Assembly (NCBI RefSeq): GCF_024704725.1
Contig: NZ_JALIQS010000012.1
Span: 1-64,000, forward strand
Source of the DNA: Shinella sp. CPCC 101442
GTDB lineage: Bacteria; Pseudomonadota; Alphaproteobacteria; Rhizobiales; Rhizobiaceae
DNA length: 64,000 nt
Direction of reading: 5' to 3'
Positions 16,313 to 24,507 of this stretch are shown piece after piece. Position 1 is the stretch's first letter, and every line of letters starts with the position of its first letter. Made by a program: the position numbers and the translations under genes. Below the pieces are notes generated by a model. That model did not search any database. It was given only the letters and a program-made list of their open reading frames with translations, and was not told the origin of the DNA.

Positions 16313-17101
16313 ATGATCGCTCTCCGCTCCGTGCTCTTCAATACCGTCTTCTACATGAATCTCATCGCGCAGATGATCGTCATGACGCCCCCTTATTTTC
16401 TTTTGCCGCGCAAGAAATCCTACGCCATCGCCAAGAACTGGGCGCGCAGCAACCATTGGCTCTTCGCCAAGATCGTCGGCACGACCTTCGAAGTCGAAGG
16501 ATTGGAGAATATTCCGAAGGGCGGTTACATCTTCGCGCCGAAGCATCAGTCCTTCTGGGACGCCTATGCACCGCTGCCCTGGCTTGAGGATCCCCTCTAT
16601 ATCCTGAAGCGGGAACTGACATGGATCCCTTTGTTCGGCTGGTATCTGAAGAAGCAACGCATGGTGGCGGTCGATCGCTCGGCCCGCGGCAAGGCGATGG
16701 CTGCCGTGATGGAACGCACCAAGACTGAAATGAATGCCGGCCGCCAGCTCATCATCTATCCCGAGGGTACGCGCCGTCCGCCGGGTGCAGCGCCGGAATA
16801 CAAATACGGCATCGCCCGCCTCTACCGGGACCTGCAGGTCCCGGTCGTGCCGGTCGTTATGCATCCGGGGCTTTTCTGGCCGCGCCGTAAGTTCATCCGC
16901 TATCCCGGGCATTTCAAGGTGCAGATCCTGCCGGCGATCCAGCCCGGCATGGATCCCGATGCCTTCCTCGCCCATCTCATCGATGTCATGGAAACGGCAA
17001 GCGACCGCCTGCTGGTCGAGACCGCCGAGGCGAACCCGTCGCTGCCCCTGCCGCCGATCGCGGCGGCGCGCGTGGCGGAGTTGAAGGGGCGCGTCGCCTG
17101 A
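16313..17101 (+). CDS. plsC: 1-acyl-sn-glycerol-3-phosphate acyltransferase
   Basis: A 262-residue membrane-associated acyltransferase. The catalytic H(X)4D motif is HQSFWD (about residue 79), the substrate-binding motif is YPEGTRRPPG, and an N-terminal hydrophobic segment anchors it. It makes phosphatidic acid from lysophosphatidic acid; members of this family can also act on lyso-ornithine lipid (OlsA), which cannot be excluded from sequence alone. Its TGA stop abuts the stop of the convergent ChaC-type gene with no spacer. A fragment resembling the loop of the dispersed hairpin (16288-16300) lies just before the start. Confidence 0.9.
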   Translation: MIALRSVLFNTVFYMNLIAQMIVMTPPYFLLPRKKSYAIAKNWARSNHWLFAKIVGTTFEVEGLENIPKGGYIFAPKHQSFWDAYAPLPWLEDPLYILKRELTWIPLFGWYLKKQRMVAVDRSARGKAMAAVMERTKTEMNAGRQLIIYPEGTRRPPGAAPEYKYGIARLYRDLQVPVVPVVMHPGLFWPRRKFIRYPGHFKVQILPAIQPGMDPDAFLAHLIDVMETASDRLLVETAEANPSLPLPPIAAARVAELKGRVA

Positions 17102-17659
17102 TCAGGCCGGCGTGCGGCCGTGGAGCGTGTCCGCCTTCCGGCCGACATCCTCCAGCCAATGGTCGCGGATGCCCATTTCGCGCAGATGCGACAGGGTATT
17201 GCGCACATAATCGATATTGTGCCCGGACTTGCCGACGGCGGAGCTGACGGTCGCCGCCGCCTCCTCGACCGTGAGAGAGCCGGCAAACTGGTGGTGCGCG
17301 CGATCGCAGATATAAGCGAGCGTGGTGATGCGCCGCCCGTCGCCGAGTGTCGCCGACAGAGTACGCTCCTTGTAGACATGGGTCACGAGTTCGCGCTCGC
17401 GCAGATAGTCGGTAACGGGCTCACGGCTTTCGGGTGCGACACGAAAGGCGACGCCGCGGCAGGAGCCGCCGCGATCGAGGCCGAGCACAAGGCCGGGCTT
17501 CTCCTCGGTGCCGCGGTGAACCCAAGAGCGTACGCAAAGCGACCGGCGGAAGCCGAAGAGGTGGGCAGGCTGCCGTTCCTCGAATTCGAAGCCCGGATTC
17601 CACATCAGCGATCCATAGCCGAACACCCAGAATTCGTTCATATCCACCGTCACGGTCAT
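17102..17659 (-). CDS. ChaC-type gamma-glutamylcyclotransferase
   Basis: A 185-residue enzyme of the ChaC family, expected to cleave glutathione to 5-oxoproline and Cys-Gly. The fold's hallmark WVFGYGSLMWNPGF is near the N-terminus, and the general acid/base glutamate is expected in the central REREL-containing region. ATG 17659 is chosen partly because it lies 18 nt from hairpin copy D, as in copies A-C; ATG 17662 and ATG 17641 (MNEFWVFG, with GGTGG upstream) are alternatives. It converges on plsC without any gap. Confidence 0.88.
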   Translation of the reverse strand: MTVTVDMNEFWVFGYGSLMWNPGFEFEERQPAHLFGFRRSLCVRSWVHRGTEEKPGLVLGLDRGGSCRGVAFRVAPESREPVTDYLRERELVTHVYKERTLSATLGDGRRITTLAYICDRAHHQFAGSLTVEEAAATVSSAVGKSGHNIDYVRNTLSHLREMGIRDHWLEDVGRKADTLHGRTPA

Positions 17660-17677
17660 CATCTCTTCGTTGTCGCG

Positions 17678-17716
17678 GTTGCGAGTGCAAAACCGCTTCC
17701 ACACTTTTGCTGCAAC
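17678..17716. repeat. Dispersed start-proximal hairpin, copy D (between chaC-like and DUF2125 genes)
   Basis: Inner arms GCAAAA (17687-17692) and TTTTGC (17705-17710) around a 12-nt loop CCGCTTCCACAC, and outer arms GTTGC (17678-17682) and GCAAC (17712-17716). The outer arms have changed together relative to copies A-C while still pairing. It is 18 nt from the ATG at 17659 of the minus-strand gene and 76 nt before the plus-strand DUF2125 gene. Confidence 0.7.
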
Positions 17717-17792
17717 AGCTCTAAAAGCCGCCGCAATTGCCGGCTTTGTCGCGCTTGCGGGCAAATCACGTCCGCCACCATTGGAGAACAAC

Positions 17793-18800
17793 ATGGCATC
17801 GTCAAGCCGCACGGACGCTTCCGGCGTCACGCGCAAACTGATCCGGCTCGGTGTTGCCGTGGTAGTCGTCATCGCGCTCTATACGGGCGGGTGGTTCTAT
17901 GTCGCAAGCCGGGTGAAGGAAACGGTCGACCGGGAGCTTGCCGCCTCCGAACAGGGCATGCATTCTGCCTCCTGCAGCAATCTCTCCGTGCGCGGCTTCC
18001 CTTTCCGCATCGGACTCTTCTGCGATTCGGTCGCGCTCGACGACCGTCCGACGGGTCTTTCGGCGACATTCGGCGCGCTGCGTTCGGCCGCCCAGGTCTA
18101 TCGGCCAGGGCATGCGGTGCTTGAACTCGATGGCCCAGCGCAGCTGCGCATCACGCCCGATCTGGTCTTCGATGCGGACTGGGATCTTCTGCGTGCCAGC
18201 GCCACGGCCTGGACAAATGGGCTCGACCGCGCCTCGCTTGCCTATGACGGGCTGAAGGGCAGGCTCAACGTGCCCTCGGAAGGCATTTCGATCGGCGTGG
18301 CCGCCACCCATGGCGAAAAGCATATCCGCCAGTCCGGCGCGGCGCTCGATCTTGCGGCCTCGTTTAGCGCGCTTTCGCTCGATCTCGGCGACCGTGCCCT
18401 GCCGCCGCTCGATGTGGCGGTGGACATGACGATCTCCGATGCCGCCAAGTGGATTTCGACGGAGGGGCCACCGGCCGACGCGCCGCTCGGCGCGAGCGTG
18501 GAACTGCGTCGGCTCTCGCTTGATCTGGGTGACGGCAAGGTGGCGGCTCTGTCCGGCCCGCTGAAGGTCGGTGACGACGGGTATCTCTCCGGCTCGCTGG
18601 ATCTCGACATATCCGGCATCGTGGTCTGGCGCGACCGGATTTCCGAAGCGTTTCCGGAAATCGCGGATACGGCGGCGCAGGTTGCGCAAGCCATCGAGGG
18701 CCTGTCGAAAGGCAACGATCGGGCCGTGGTGAAGCTCAAGGTCGAGGACGGCACGGTCTATCTCGGGCTCTTCCCGATCGCCTTCATCCCACCCTTCTGA
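17793..18800 (+). CDS. DUF2125 domain protein
   Basis: A 335-residue protein of the DUF2125 family, common in Rhizobiales and of unknown function. A membrane anchor or signal segment spans about residues 17-37; the rest looks extracytoplasmic, with CSNLSVRGFPFRIGLFCDSV and repeated beta-strand stretches suggestive of an elongated lipid-binding-like fold. ATG 17793 has GGAG upstream at about 8 nt. It ends 2 bp before the stop of the convergent tyrC. Confidence 0.85.
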   Translation: MASSSRTDASGVTRKLIRLGVAVVVVIALYTGGWFYVASRVKETVDRELAASEQGMHSASCSNLSVRGFPFRIGLFCDSVALDDRPTGLSATFGALRSAAQVYRPGHAVLELDGPAQLRITPDLVFDADWDLLRASATAWTNGLDRASLAYDGLKGRLNVPSEGISIGVAATHGEKHIRQSGAALDLAASFSALSLDLGDRALPPLDVAVDMTISDAAKWISTEGPPADAPLGASVELRRLSLDLGDGKVAALSGPLKVGDDGYLSGSLDLDISGIVVWRDRISEAFPEIADTAAQVAQAIEGLSKGNDRAVVKLKVEDGTVYLGLFPIAFIPPF

Positions 18801-18802
18801 TC

Positions 18803-19732
18803 TCAGCCTTTTTTGTCGGCGACCGGACGGCCGAAGTTCGGCGCCGACGTATCCTGGCCGGCATCGATGATCGAGCGGCGGATGGCGCGGGTGCGGGTGA
18901 AGAGGTCGAAGAGCTTTTCACCGTCGCCCCAGCGGATCGCGCGCTGCAGATAGGCGAGGTCCTCGGAAAAGCGCGAGAGCATTTCGAGGATCGCGTCTTT
19001 GTTGTGCAGGCACACGTCGCGCCACATGGTCGGGTCCGAGGCGGCAAGACGCGTGAAATCGCGAAAACCGGATGCCGAATATTTGATGACTTCCGATTCC
19101 GTCACGGTCTCGAGATCGTCGGCGGTGCCGACGATGTTGTAGGCGATGATATGCGGCAGGTGGGAGACGATGGCGAGCACCTTGTCGTGATGTTCGGTAT
19201 CCATCTCGTCGACCTTCGACCCGAGCGCCTCCCAGAAGGCGGCGAGCTTGCGCTTGGCGTCCTTGTCGGTGCCATGTACGGGGGTGAGGATGCACCAGCG
19301 GCCCTGAAAGAGTTCAGCGAAACCGGCGTCGGGGCCGGAATGTTCCGTGCCCGCCAGCGGGTGGCCGGGGATGAAATGCACGCCCTTCGGGATGTGCGGC
19401 AACATCTGCGCAACCACCGAGGCCTTGGTGGAGCCGACATCGGTGACGATGGCGCCGGGTTTCAGATGCGGGGCGATTTCCTCCGCCACCTTGCCCGAAG
19501 CACCGACGGGCACCGAGACGATGACGAGGTCCGCGCCCTCGACGGCCTCGCCGGCATCGTGCACGTAGTCGGTACCGAGTTCCAATTCCCGGGCGCGATC
19601 CAGCGTCTCCTGGCTGCGGCTGGAGATCGTAACGGTCTTGGCAAGACCCTTCGCCTTGACGGCGCGGGCAATGGACGAGCCGATGAGGCCGATGCCGATC
19701 AGCGTGATCTTGTCGAAATGTCCGTCCGTCAT
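18803..19732 (-). CDS. tyrC: Prephenate/arogenate (cyclohexadienyl) dehydrogenase
   Basis: A 309-residue NAD(P)-dependent enzyme that oxidises and decarboxylates prephenate or arogenate on the way to tyrosine. The Rossmann motif is GIGLIGSSIARA, and the active-site segments are GHPLAGTEHSG and SHLPHIIAYN. There is no fused chorismate mutase or C-terminal ACT domain, so it is the compact TyrC type. As I recall, rhizobia often place a hisC-type aminotransferase beside it; none is present here, where a methyltransferase gene lies 64 bp upstream. Confidence 0.92.
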   Translation of the reverse strand: MTDGHFDKITLIGIGLIGSSIARAVKAKGLAKTVTISSRSQETLDRARELELGTDYVHDAGEAVEGADLVIVSVPVGASGKVAEEIAPHLKPGAIVTDVGSTKASVVAQMLPHIPKGVHFIPGHPLAGTEHSGPDAGFAELFQGRWCILTPVHGTDKDAKRKLAAFWEALGSKVDEMDTEHHDKVLAIVSHLPHIIAYNIVGTADDLETVTESEVIKYSASGFRDFTRLAASDPTMWRDVCLHNKDAILEMLSRFSEDLAYLQRAIRWGDGEKLFDLFTRTRAIRRSIIDAGQDTSAPNFGRPVADKKG

Positions 19733-19796
19733 GCCCGTCGTTCCCTTGCCGTGGTCCTGTTGGCTCTAGCGGGCAGGCCCGGTTTTGTCGAGGGGA

Positions 19797-20546
19797 TCAG
19801 CGTCCGGCACGGTCGCGTGTGGTGGGTACACCCTGCGGCGCCATCACGGGCACGAAGACGCGGCGCGAGGCACGGGCGGCGACGGGCAGGCCCTGATAGA
19901 GCCGTTTCTGCGCCTCCACGACGATGACGCCTGAAAACATCGGCCAGAGCATACGTCCCATCTTCTCGAAGACACCGCGCAGCTTCAGCACGCTGCGCAG
20001 TTTCGAAGGCGGGAAGAACAGCGCCTCGGCGCTGGCCCCGGGGGTGAAGTTGGTTTCGCGCAGCAGCGCGGTCAGCTGGCCGCGCGAATAGGGCCGGCCG
20101 GAGCCGAATGGCGTGTGCTCCATGCGCGCCCACACGCCGCGCCGGTTCGGTACGACGATGACGAGACGTCCGCCCGGCGCCAGCACGCGCCAAAGCTCCT
20201 TCATCGTCTCACGCGGGTTTTCGGCGAATTCCAGCGAATGCACCATCAGCACGCGATCGACGGAAGCGTCCGGCAGCGGCAGTTCCTCGTCGAAGACCAG
20301 CGCCGTCGAGGACAGTTCCGACGGCGGCCAGTTCACCGCACCCTGGCCGGCCGGCATGAAGGCGAAGGTGCGTTCCGTATCGGCGCGGAAGCGTTCGAGA
20401 TAGGGCACGGCATAGCCGAGCCCGACCAGCCGCTCGTCCGGCAGGCGCGCCCAGAGCGACGCCAGCGCCATGGAGATCGAATGATCGGCGAGGCGCCCGA
20501 GCGGCGAATGGTAGAATTCACGGAGGTCGACGATGTCTGCATGCAT
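19797..20546 (-). CDS. Class I SAM-dependent methyltransferase
   Basis: A 249-residue protein of the methyltransferase type 11 fold. The N-terminal [17 protein letters not shown] is typical of a rhizobial group next to gloB. Motif I is degenerate ([15 protein letters not shown]), motif II is [16 protein letters not shown] and motif III is [18 protein letters not shown]. The substrate is unknown. ATG 20546 has GGAG 3 nt upstream of the codon before; ATG 20555 is an alternative. It is divergent from gloB, with about 90 bp between starts. Confidence 0.85.
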   Translation of the reverse strand: MHADIVDLREFYHSPLGRLADHSISMALASLWARLPDERLVGLGYAVPYLERFRADTERTFAFMPAGQGAVNWPPSELSSTALVFDEELPLPDASVDRVLMVHSLEFAENPRETMKELWRVLAPGGRLVIVVPNRRGVWARMEHTPFGSGRPYSRGQLTALLRETNFTPGASAEALFFPPSKLRSVLKLRGVFEKMGRMLWPMFSGVIVVEAQKRLYQGLPVAARASRRVFVPVMAPQGVPTTRDRAGR

Positions 20547-20636
20547 GGCCTCCATGTTAGTGGGCGGCCGGTGGACTTCAAGGCCGATTGCCTTACATTC
20601 GCCCGCGAAACCGAACGCCGTGCCAAGGACCCTGCC

Positions 20637-21407
20637 ATGAACCCGTTGGAAATCGACCTCTTTGCCTGCCGCAGCGACAATTTCGGCGTTCTGCTGCACG
20701 ATCCGGTTTCCGGTGCGACCGCGAGCATCGATGCGCCGGAAGAGCAGGCGATCCTCGATGCGCTCGCCCGTCGCGGCTGGACGCTCAGCCATATCCTCAC
20801 GACCCATCACCACAATGATCATGTCGAGGCCAATCTAGCGCTGAAGGCACGTTTTGGCGTCGAGATCATCGGTCCGGCGCGCGAGGCGCCTCGCATTCCC
20901 GGCATCGACCGAACGGTGGACGGCGGCGACACGTTCGATTTTGCCGGCCGGCGGGTCGAGGTCATTCTGACGCCGGGTCACACGCTCGGCCATATCTGCT
21001 TTTACCTGCCGGAGGAGAAGCTGCTCTTTGCCGCCGATACGCTTTTCGCGCTCGGCTGCGGCCGCCTCTTCGAGGGCACGTCGGCGCAGATGTGGGATGC
21101 GCTCAGCCGCCTCGCCGTGCTGCCGGACGAGACGACGGTCTATTTCGGGCACGAATATACGCTGTCCAACGGCCGTTTTGCCCTGACCGTCGATCCTGAA
21201 AACACGCTCCTCGCAAGCCGGGTCGCCGGGATCGAGAAGCTTCGCGCCGCCGGCGCCTTCACCGCGCCGACGACGATCGGCCTCGAAAAGGCGACGAACC
21301 CTTTTCTGCGCGCCGCCGATCCGGCTGTCCGCCGCCACCTCGGCATGGAGACGGCAAGCGATGCCGACGTCTTTGCGGAGATTCGCGCGCGAAAAGACCG
21401 CTTCTGA
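20637..21407 (+). CDS. gloB: Hydroxyacylglutathione hydrolase (glyoxalase II)
   Basis: A 256-residue metallo-beta-lactamase-fold enzyme that hydrolyses S-lactoylglutathione, the second step of methylglyoxal detoxification. The metal-binding motif is THHHNDH (about residue 55), further ligands are in [11 protein letters not shown] and [18 protein letters not shown], and [10 protein letters not shown] is typical of GloB. ATG 20637 is preceded by AAGGA. It ends 3 bp before the stop of the convergent EamA gene. Confidence 0.95.
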   Translation: MNPLEIDLFACRSDNFGVLLHDPVSGATASIDAPEEQAILDALARRGWTLSHILTTHHHNDHVEANLALKARFGVEIIGPAREAPRIPGIDRTVDGGDTFDFAGRRVEVILTPGHTLGHICFYLPEEKLLFAADTLFALGCGRLFEGTSAQMWDALSRLAVLPDETTVYFGHEYTLSNGRFALTVDPENTLLASRVAGIEKLRAAGAFTAPTTIGLEKATNPFLRAADPAVRRHLGMETASDADVFAEIRARKDRF

Positions 21408-21410
21408 GGC

Positions 21411-22289
21411 TCAGGCCGCCGCGGGGCTCTTGCGAAGAACCATGTCCTTGGCGGCAAGTATTGCACCGCCCGTGACAAGCAGGCAGGCAAGGCCGATGCT
21501 CCAGGACGGCTCGGCAAAGCCGCTGAGGATCAGGACGAGCGTCGAGAGCAGCGGGGCAGCATAGCTCGCGGCCCCCAGAATCTGGATGTCGCCGTTCTTT
21601 ACGCCGAAATCCCAGACGTAGAAGGCGGCTCCGACAGGCAGGAGGCCGAGACCGGCGACGGCGAGCCATTCGAAACTTGTTTGCGGCCAGACGGTGGTTT
21701 CCAGCATCAGGTGGCAGACGAGAGAGAGGATGGATGTGGCGAGACAGAAGCCGGTCACGACATCGGTCGAAACGGCCTCGAAGCGGCGCGTGGCGAGCGA
21801 GTAACCGGCCCAGGTGAAGGCGCAGAGGAAGGCCGCGCCATAGCCGATGAGATAGGCGCTGTCGAAATCGAAGCCGTTGCGGCCGACGATGAGCGCGGTT
21901 CCGCCGAGACCGAGCAGCGTGCCGAACACGTGGTTCCATTTGAGTGTTTCGCCGGGCAGCAAGGCCGAGCCGGTGACGATGAGCAGCGGCCACAGATAGG
22001 CGATCAGGCTCGCCTCGACGGCTGGCGCGTTGCGCAGGGCCGTGAAGTAGAGGAAATGGTAGCCGAACAGGCCGAGAATGCCGGTGAGCCAGACCTTCGC
22101 CGGCTGCCTGAGCTTCGCGATACGCTCAGGCCGCATTGCCAGCACGACAAGGCCGGGCAGGCTGCCGATCAGGAAGCAGACGGCCGAGAGCTGGAAGGGC
22201 GGCATCTTGCCCGAAGCGGCGGTGAAGAGGGCGAGCAACGCCCACATGAGGATCGCCGTAAAGCCGATCAGGGTTGCACGCGTCTTCAA
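21411..22289 (-). CDS. EamA (DMT superfamily) transporter, YddG-like
   Basis: A 292-residue integral membrane protein with ten hydrophobic segments arranged as two EamA repeats of five. The N-terminus MWALLALFTAASGKMPPFQL and the segment EASLIAYLWPLLIV resemble the YddG subgroup, which exports aromatic amino acids. The substrate is not proven by sequence. The gene lies alone between gloB (convergent) and the DUF3108 gene, with 40 bp separating it from the latter. Confidence 0.85.
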   Translation of the reverse strand: MKTRATLIGFTAILMWALLALFTAASGKMPPFQLSAVCFLIGSLPGLVVLAMRPERIAKLRQPAKVWLTGILGLFGYHFLYFTALRNAPAVEASLIAYLWPLLIVTGSALLPGETLKWNHVFGTLLGLGGTALIVGRNGFDFDSAYLIGYGAAFLCAFTWAGYSLATRRFEAVSTDVVTGFCLATSILSLVCHLMLETTVWPQTSFEWLAVAGLGLLPVGAAFYVWDFGVKNGDIQILGAASYAAPLLSTLVLILSGFAEPSWSIGLACLLVTGGAILAAKDMVLRKSPAAA

Positions 22290-22329
22290 GGCCGGTCACT
22301 CCACGGGTCTCGACCCGCAGGGGCTGATG

Positions 22330-23121
22330 TCATTCGCCGAAGCGCGTGGCCGAGACGGTGACAGGGCCGAGCGAGGTCGGAATCTTCACATAAACAGGAG
22401 CATATACATTCGCCGCTTCGGCCTTGGCAAACCAGATTTCCATCGTGCTCAGCTTGCGCAGATATTCCACGTCATGGCGGCCTTTCCTGAAGCCGGATTT
22501 GGGGACGAAGCGGATGCCGCAGACGATGGCGTCGCCTTCGAAGCCCTTGGTGGAATAGGGCCGGGTGCCCTTGGAACTCAGCTTCAGGTCCATGCGGGAT
22601 TCGCCGTCGAAGATCGGCAGCGTCTTGGGGCAGACGCGGCCGCTGGCGGGAATGATAAGGCCGGAAATCGGGTCGAGCACCGCGCGCATGTCAGCCTTGG
22701 ATACGGACACCCAGTTCTTCGGTTTCTTGCGCGGCGGCGTCATGCTGGCGGTGATGACATTGCCGTTGCGGAACGTGACATCGATGGCGCGGCTGCGCTT
22801 GCCGCTCCGGTAGTCGACGCTGTAGCTGGTGGCGTGCAGCCGACCATGGCTGACGACGCCGGAAACCGACGTCGATCCGTGGGTGCTCGAAAAGATATCG
22901 GCAAGGCCTGCCGACTGCATGCTGCCGGAAATCTTGTAGCGGTCGCCATTGAACTGCGAACGGAAGGTGGCGGTCGCGACCGGCAGGCCGGAGAGACGGA
23001 TGCTGTAATCGGTCCGGTGCTCGATTTCGGCCGAGGACACGGGCGTGGCACTCACCCCGCAGAGAAGCGACAGGGCCGCGCCAGCAATCCAACTCTTCCC
23101 GCTCATCCCGACGACTCCCAT
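22330..23121 (-). CDS. DUF3108 domain exported protein
   Basis: A 263-residue protein with an N-terminal signal peptide (hydrophobic core WIAGAALSLLCGVSA, cleavage near SSA-E) and a DUF3108 domain of unknown function. Features are YSIRLSGLPVATATFRS, a central PPRKKP stretch and STMEIWFAKAE near the C-terminus. ATG 23121 has GGAG 7 nt upstream; ATG 23106 (MSGKSW), also with GGAG, is nearly as good. A periplasmic or outer-membrane location is expected. It is divergent from rpmB. Confidence 0.82.
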   Translation of the reverse strand: MGVVGMSGKSWIAGAALSLLCGVSATPVSSAEIEHRTDYSIRLSGLPVATATFRSQFNGDRYKISGSMQSAGLADIFSSTHGSTSVSGVVSHGRLHATSYSVDYRSGKRSRAIDVTFRNGNVITASMTPPRKKPKNWVSVSKADMRAVLDPISGLIIPASGRVCPKTLPIFDGESRMDLKLSSKGTRPYSTKGFEGDAIVCGIRFVPKSGFRKGRHDVEYLRKLSTMEIWFAKAEAANVYAPVYVKIPTSLGPVTVSATRFGE

Positions 23122-23245
23122 TGAGACGCTCCGCCTAATCGGCCAATGCGGCGATTCTACGCCGCGGCCCAATCACGATCTCGTTGCTATTGCCTGCAAA
23201 TCATGGCTTTTGGCAACTGAATTCAGGCTGAACGGCAGGTTTGGC

Positions 23246-23274
23246 TTGACGTCGCTGGCGACTGTGACTATAGA
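23246..23274 (+). promoter_or_regulatory. Sigma-70-type promoter of rpmB
   Basis: TTGACG (23246-23251) and TATAGA (23269-23274) are separated by exactly 17 nt, close to the housekeeping consensus in rhizobia (CTTGAC-N17-CTATAT). Transcription would begin near 23281, leaving an 80-nt leader before rpmB. This is the best promoter match I found in the window. Confidence 0.75.
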
Positions 23275-23363
23275 ACCGCGACTTCTCAAAAAGGCCAGAT
23301 GGACTGCGGCCGGTTTCGGTGCCGGAAACGTATTGTCCAGAACCAAGAAAAAATAGGTGTACC

Positions 23364-23660
23364 ATGTCCCGTAGTTGCGAATTGACCGGCAAGGGCGTCC
23401 AGTCGGGCAACAATGTGAGCCACGCAAACAACAAGACGAAGCGCCGGTTCCTGCCGAACCTGTGCAGTGTCACGCTGATTTCCGATGCCCTCGGCCAGCG
23501 TTTCCGTCTTCGCGTTTCCGCTGCTGCTCTGCGTTCCGTCGAGCACCGCGGTGGTCTCGATGCCTTCCTGCTGAAGGCTGAAGAAAACGAACTGTCGATG
23601 CGCGCTCGTCTGCTGCGCCGCCAGATCGCCAAGAAGACCGCTGCTGCTGTCGCTGCCTGA
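23364..23660 (+). CDS. rpmB: 50S ribosomal protein L28
   Basis: A 98-residue basic protein of the large ribosomal subunit. The N-terminus [20 protein letters not shown] and [12 protein letters not shown] are the L28 signature; the C-terminal 25 residues are Arg/Lys/Ala-rich. Length is as usual in alphaproteobacteria. It has its own strong promoter 90 bp upstream and a hairpin 25 bp downstream. The cysteine near residue 5 is a single remnant and does not form a zinc-binding set. Confidence 0.96.
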   Translation: MSRSCELTGKGVQSGNNVSHANNKTKRRFLPNLCSVTLISDALGQRFRLRVSAAALRSVEHRGGLDAFLLKAEENELSMRARLLRRQIAKKTAAAVAA

Positions 23661-23684
23661 TTTCAGGCGCAGCCAGATCGTTTT

Positions 23685-23721
23685 CATTGAGGCTTGACCG
23701 GGTTCCGGGCAGGCCTCAATG
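23685..23721 (+). terminator. Hairpin after rpmB, probable transcript end
   Basis: A perfect 9-bp stem (CATTGAGGC at 23685-23693, GCCTCAATG at 23713-23721) encloses a 19-nt GC-rich loop. Only CTTTGC follows, so termination would be inefficient and some transcripts may continue into the riboswitch and yhhQ. Confidence 0.45.
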
Positions 23722-23784
23722 CTTTGCGTATAGATCACGCAATGCCGGGCGCAAGTCGCTCTGACATTGCCCATAGCACTCCAA

Positions 23785-23815
23785 CTGGTGGCATCACCCA
23801 GGATAAAAAAATGCT
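23785..23815 (+). promoter_or_regulatory. Candidate preQ1-I riboswitch overlapping the yhhQ start codon
   Basis: An H-type pseudoknot can be drawn: P1 CTGG (23785-23788) with CCAG (23798-23801); P2 GGCAT (23790-23794) with ATGCT (23811-23815); an A-rich joining strand GATAAAAAA (23802-23810); and a cytosine at 23797 just before the 3' strand of P1, where preQ1-I aptamers place the ligand-pairing C. The CACCC segment also matches the family. P2 contains the AUG and P1 borders the AGGA ribosome-binding site, so ligand binding would block translation. The downstream gene is a queuosine-precursor transporter, the expected target. Loop 1 and loop 2 are shorter than in the best-known aptamers. Confidence 0.55.
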
Positions 23816-24449
23816 AGCGAACCGCATTACCCTTCTTTACGTCCTCCTGATGACGGCCGTTGTCGTCGCCTCCAACGTGCTCGTGCAGTACCCGCTTTCG
23901 GGTGAGCTCCTGGGTATCAATCTCGGCGACCTCCTGACCTATGGTGCCTTCACCTATCCGGTCGCCTTCCTCATCACCGACCTCACCAACCGCCAGTTCG
24001 GCCCGCGCATCGCGCGCCGTGTCGTGGCCGCCGGTTTCCTGGTTGCCGTGGTTTTCTCGTTTGCCGTCGCATCGCCGCGCATCGCCATAGCTTCCGGCTC
24101 GGCGTTCCTGCTTGGCCAGCTGCTCGATATCTCGGTGTTCAACCAGCTGCGCCGACAGACCTGGTGGCGCGCGCCGCTGTTTGCCTCGCTGTTCGGATCG
24201 GTGCTGGACACGGTAATCTTCTTCTCCTTCGCTTTCGCGCCGGTCTTTTCGGTCTTCGGTCCGAACGACGCCTTCGCCATCGAATGGGCGCCTGTTCTGG
24301 GTGTGCTGACGGCGGAAGCCCCGCGCTGGATCTCCTGGGCGCTCGGCGATTTCAGCGTGAAGGTGCTGGTCGGTTTCGTCATGCTGCTGCCCTACGGCGC
24401 GCTCATGAGCAAGCTGAAGCCGATGCCGGACGTTGAAAAACTGGCCTGA
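23811..24449 (+). CDS. yhhQ: Queuosine precursor (preQ0/preQ1) transporter, YhhQ/COG1738 family
   Basis: A 212-residue inner-membrane protein with six hydrophobic segments. Family features are ASNVLVQYPL (segment 1-2), TYPVAFLITDLTNRQFG, LGQLLDISVFNQLR and GSVLDTVIFFSFAF. It takes up 7-deazaguanine precursors used to make queuosine at the tRNA wobble position. ATG 23811 has AGGA 7 nt upstream, and both sit inside the candidate preQ1 pseudoknot. An earlier in-frame ATG at 23694 falls in the rpmB hairpin and is unlikely. Confidence 0.9.
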   Translation: MLANRITLLYVLLMTAVVVASNVLVQYPLSGELLGINLGDLLTYGAFTYPVAFLITDLTNRQFGPRIARRVVAAGFLVAVVFSFAVASPRIAIASGSAFLLGQLLDISVFNQLRRQTWWRAPLFASLFGSVLDTVIFFSFAFAPVFSVFGPNDAFAIEWAPVLGVLTAEAPRWISWALGDFSVKVLVGFVMLLPYGALMSKLKPMPDVEKLA

Positions 24450-24473
24450 GAGGTCTGAGACGACGGAAGTCTG

Positions 24474-24507
24474 AAGCCGCCTGCCTCGCGCCGGCGGCTT
24501 TTATTTT
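24474..24507 (+). terminator. Rho-independent terminator after yhhQ
   Basis: Stem AAGCCGCC (24474-24481) with GGCGGCTT (24493-24500), followed by TTATTTT. The T-tract includes the reverse-complement stop codon of the convergent gene ending at 24501. Confidence 0.75.

Noticed and set aside
14375-16975. Long minus-strand open frame (866 codons) across ftsX, the YdcF-family gene and plsC
   Set aside because: It is a shadow of three well-recognised plus-strand genes, rich in Arg/His/Asp, with no domain pattern.
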